Translations under genes and position numbers: made by a program
NCBI RefSeq assembly: GCF_004368405.1
Contig: NZ_SBJH01000042.1
Coordinates: 186,001-250,000 of the forward strand
DNA: 64,000 bases
DNA from: Olivibacter sp. XZL3
Lineage (GTDB): Bacteria > Bacteroidota > Bacteroidia > Sphingobacteriales > Sphingobacteriaceae
Reading direction: 5' to 3'
In this document: positions 61,917-64,000 of the stretch, in pieces
How the letters are laid out: each line of letters opens with the position of its first letter
Position numbering within the stretch: position 1 is the first letter of the stretch
The notes under the pieces: generated by a model
The model's input: only the letters and a program-made list of their open reading frames with translations
What the model was told of the DNA's origin: nothing
The model's database searches: none

Positions 61917-63455
61917 ATGTTGATAAAAACCTTTAGCAGCGCAGTTTATGGAATTAAGGCGACTACCATTACCATTGAAGTAAACATATCTTCCGGGACA
62001 CAGTATTTTATTGTGGGATTGCCAGACAGCGCAATTAAAGAAAGTACTTTCCGGGTAGAAAGCGCCTTACATAGCATTGGTTTTAGGATGCCTCGGCAAA
62101 AAATTGTCATTAATATGGCCCCCGCGGATATAAAAAAGGAAGGATCGGCATATGATTTAGCAATGGCTGTAGGAATTTTGGCAGCATCCGGCCAAATTAA
62201 GGGCGATAAACTCGACCAGTACCTTTTGTTGGGCGAATTGTCTCTGGATGGTAGCTTGCAGGCGATAAGAGGCGCGTTGTCTATCGCGCTACAAGCGCAG
62301 CAAGAAGGGTTTAAGGGAATCGTTTTGCCTGCGATTAATGCGCGGGAGGCGGCCGTGGTGGATGATTTGGAAGTATACGGATTCGATAACATAAGGGATG
62401 TTATTGCCTTTGTGAATGAAGAACGCTTGTTCCACCGTGTGTCGGTTGATATGAAACATGAGTTTTTAAATCATGCGAACAATTATGATAACGATTTTGC
62501 CGATGTTCATGGGCAGGAGAACATTAAGCGCGCTTTGGAAATTGCGGCCGCAGGCGGACACAACGTTATCCTAATAGGCCCGCCCGGCGCCGGTAAGACG
62601 ATGCTGGCCAAAAGACTGCCCTCTATATTGCCTCCACTTAGCTTATCGGAGTCATTAGAAACGACCAAGATACATTCAGTAGCAGGAAAAATGCTTGCCT
62701 CGGGCTCCTTGATGACCGTAAGGCCTTTTCGAGCGCCCCACCATACCGTAAGCGACGTTGCTTTAGTGGGCGGCGGAGGAAATCCCCAGCCCGGTGAAAT
62801 ATCATTGGCCCATAACGGGGTATTGTTTCTGGACGAATTACCGGAATTTAAACGGTCTGTTCTGGAAGTGCTGCGACAGCCATTGGAAGAAAGACAGATT
62901 ACTATTTCGCGCGCTAAATTGACAGTGGATTACCCTGCGAGTTTTATGTTAATTGCCTCAATGAATCCTTGCCCCTGTGGCTACTATAATCATCCGGACA
63001 AAGATTGCGTCTGTTCTCCGGGACATGTTCAGCGCTATTTGAGCAAAGTCTCCGGTCCTTTACTCGACCGCATCGATTTACACGTAGAGGTTACGCCTGT
63101 TAATTTCCAGGAATTAACGGTGAAGCAGCATGTCGAATCAAGCAATGCAATTAGAGAGCGGGTCATAACAGCGAGGGAGGTGCAGGAGCGGCGATTTAAG
63201 GGCGAAGACCAAATACATAATAATGCGCAGATGGATACTAAGCGCGTTCGGGAACTATGTAAGATAGATGCAAGCGGACAGGCCCTTCTAAAAACAGCCA
63301 TGGAACGGCTAGGCTTGTCTGCCCGAGCCTACGATCGCATTCTAAAGGTTGCCAGAACCATAGCAGATCTTGACGAATGTCCGGACATCGAGCCGCAACA
63401 TTTGGCGGAGGCTATCCATTTCAGAAGTTTAGATCGTGAAGCTTGGGCGGGATAG
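61917..63455 (+). CDS. comM: YifB/ComM-family Mg chelatase-like AAA ATPase
   Basis: A 512-residue protein with an N-terminal ChlI-type domain (about 20-140, FIVGLPDSAIKESTFRVESAL, ALHSIGFRMPRQKIVINMAPADIKKEGSAYDLAMAVG), a Mg-chelatase-type AAA domain with NVILIGPPGAGKTMLAKRLPSILP (Walker A), GVLFLDELPEF (Walker B) and NPCPCGYYNHPDKDCVCSPGHVQRYLSKVSGPLLDRIDLHVEV, and a C-terminal lid (LSARAYDRILKVARTIADL). In naturally competent bacteria ComM is a branch-migration helicase that aids integration of incoming DNA; the family is widespread, so competence should not be assumed. Confidence 0.94.
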   Translation: MLIKTFSSAVYGIKATTITIEVNISSGTQYFIVGLPDSAIKESTFRVESALHSIGFRMPRQKIVINMAPADIKKEGSAYDLAMAVGILAASGQIKGDKLDQYLLLGELSLDGSLQAIRGALSIALQAQQEGFKGIVLPAINAREAAVVDDLEVYGFDNIRDVIAFVNEERLFHRVSVDMKHEFLNHANNYDNDFADVHGQENIKRALEIAAAGGHNVILIGPPGAGKTMLAKRLPSILPPLSLSESLETTKIHSVAGKMLASGSLMTVRPFRAPHHTVSDVALVGGGGNPQPGEISLAHNGVLFLDELPEFKRSVLEVLRQPLEERQITISRAKLTVDYPASFMLIASMNPCPCGYYNHPDKDCVCSPGHVQRYLSKVSGPLLDRIDLHVEVTPVNFQELTVKQHVESSNAIRERVITAREVQERRFKGEDQIHNNAQMDTKRVRELCKIDASGQALLKTAMERLGLSARAYDRILKVARTIADLDECPDIEPQHLAEAIHFRSLDREAWAG

Positions 63456-63497
63456 GAAATTTGCGAGTTGTCAGTTGCGAGTTTGTGAAGAAAAAAT

Positions 63498-63546
63498 AGA
63501 AAAGCCTTTACTAAAAAAGCCTTCCTAATTAAAGAAAGGCTTTTCT
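63498..63546. terminator. Terminator between convergent comM and tsf
   Basis: AGAAAAGCCTTT (63498-63509) pairs perfectly with AAAGGCTTTTCT (63535-63546). An inner AAAGCCTT copy in the loop can pair with the same right arm, so two alternative hairpins exist. Confidence 0.85.
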
Positions 63547-63611
63547 GAAAATAATTATTGTTGTTGTTTAATTGCCCCCTCGAGCAACGAACAACTGAAA
63601 ATCAACAATGA

Positions 63612-64000
63612 CTATGCGCCTAATTGTACGCGTTTAAATGCAGTTACAGTTAATCCTTTGGAAACACTGTCAAGGAACTGTGCAACGCTTTTTGACCCGT
63701 CTTTCACGAAGTCTTGATTCAATAAAGTAGAATCCTTGTAGAATTTGTTTAATTTACCTTGAGCGATTTTTTCCACCATGTTTTCAGGTTTTCCTTCAGC
63801 ACGGATTTGCTCCTTAGCAATTTCTAATTCACGTTCGATGGTACGTGCGTCAACGCCATCTTTATCAATAGCTACCGGGTTCATAGCTGCAATTTGCATA
63901 GCTACGTCTTTTCCAGCATCCTCAGCTCCTTCAATATCAGCGCTCAAGCCTACTAATACACCTAAACGGTAGTTTCCATGGATATAAGGAACCACTTTAT
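63612..64000 (-). CDS. tsf: Elongation factor Ts (partial, 5' end beyond window)
   Basis: The C-terminal about 129 residues of EF-Ts, which recycles EF-Tu by GDP release. Seen: VVPYIHGNYRLGVLVGLSADIEGAEDAGKDVAMQIAAMNPVAIDKDGV and KLNKFYKDSTLLNQDFVKDGSKSVAQFLD, matching the family's core and C-terminal parts. The frame is still open at the right edge, so the N-terminal UBA and first core subdomain lie outside. In this phylum rpsB usually precedes it, which would be further right. Confidence 0.95.
   Translation of the reverse strand, partial: KVVPYIHGNYRLGVLVGLSADIEGAEDAGKDVAMQIAAMNPVAIDKDGVDARTIERELEIAKEQIRAEGKPENMVEKIAQGKLNKFYKDSTLLNQDFVKDGSKSVAQFLDSVSKGLTVTAFKRVQLGA

Noticed and set aside
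1-64000. Prophage or complete integrative element.
   Set aside because: No capsid, tail, terminase, relaxase, tra or intact integrase genes are present; only isolated remnants.

Overview
The window reads as a chromosomal segment of a Bacteroidota bacterium, most likely of the family Sphingobacteriaceae (Pedobacter, Olivibacter, Sphingobacterium or a relative). The reasons are Bacteroidota-type promoters (TTTG about 19 bases before TAnnTTTG), almost no Shine-Dalgarno sequences, a carboxypeptidase-like/plug/barrel outer-membrane protein, an RteC-type regulator remnant of a CTnDOT-like conjugative element, and many gene families that I know mainly from this phylum. No taxon can be fixed without a database search.

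Layout. Bases 1-1273 hold the start of trpE on the minus strand behind a complete transcription attenuator with a Trp-Trp-Trp leader peptide. Bases 1.3-16.7 kb are core genes: a small four-helix membrane protein, an outer-membrane beta-barrel protein, clpS, purD, a fimbrillin-like lipoprotein, an RsmI-like methyltransferase, an alkyltransferase-like protein, a three-gene RND efflux operon and two hypothetical genes. Bases about 16.7-25.5 kb form an accessory island. It contains a 25-unit, 21-bp periodic array with a small neighbouring gene, an IS4-family remnant, an AbiE-type toxin-antitoxin pair, a decayed rteC, a transporter/aldo-keto reductase/AraC module and the C-terminal remnant of a serine recombinase whose stop codon touches the 3' end of a tRNA-Arg(CCT) gene.

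Bases 25.7-27.3 kb hold a peroxiredoxin/thioredoxin/small-protein operon and an AT-rich intergenic region with three DnaA-box-like 9-mers. From there to the right end most genes lie on the plus strand: threonine aldolase, mutL, two rhomboid proteases, an EEP phosphohydrolase, cysS, an NTF2-like secreted protein, surA (minus), PAP2 phosphatase, rdgB, a PIG-L deacetylase with a sodium symporter and two tiny membrane proteins, a TetR regulator, pheS, kbl, xseA-xseB, a TraB/GumN protein, a prolyl oligopeptidase, a family-2 glycosidase, lpxH, a histidine kinase, DinB, a FucP-type sugar transporter, a DUF2911 protein, ffh, comM and the end of tsf.

The least explained features are the 21-bp array at 16,996-17,520 with its bordering repeats and small gene, and a recurring layout in which a -7 promoter element ends 3-8 bases before a start codon (trp leader, mutL, xseA, lpxH), which suggests leaderless transcripts. 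Most intergenic ends carry clear hairpin terminators, several of them shared by convergent genes. All functions are inferred by reading the sequence; no search or folding program was run.
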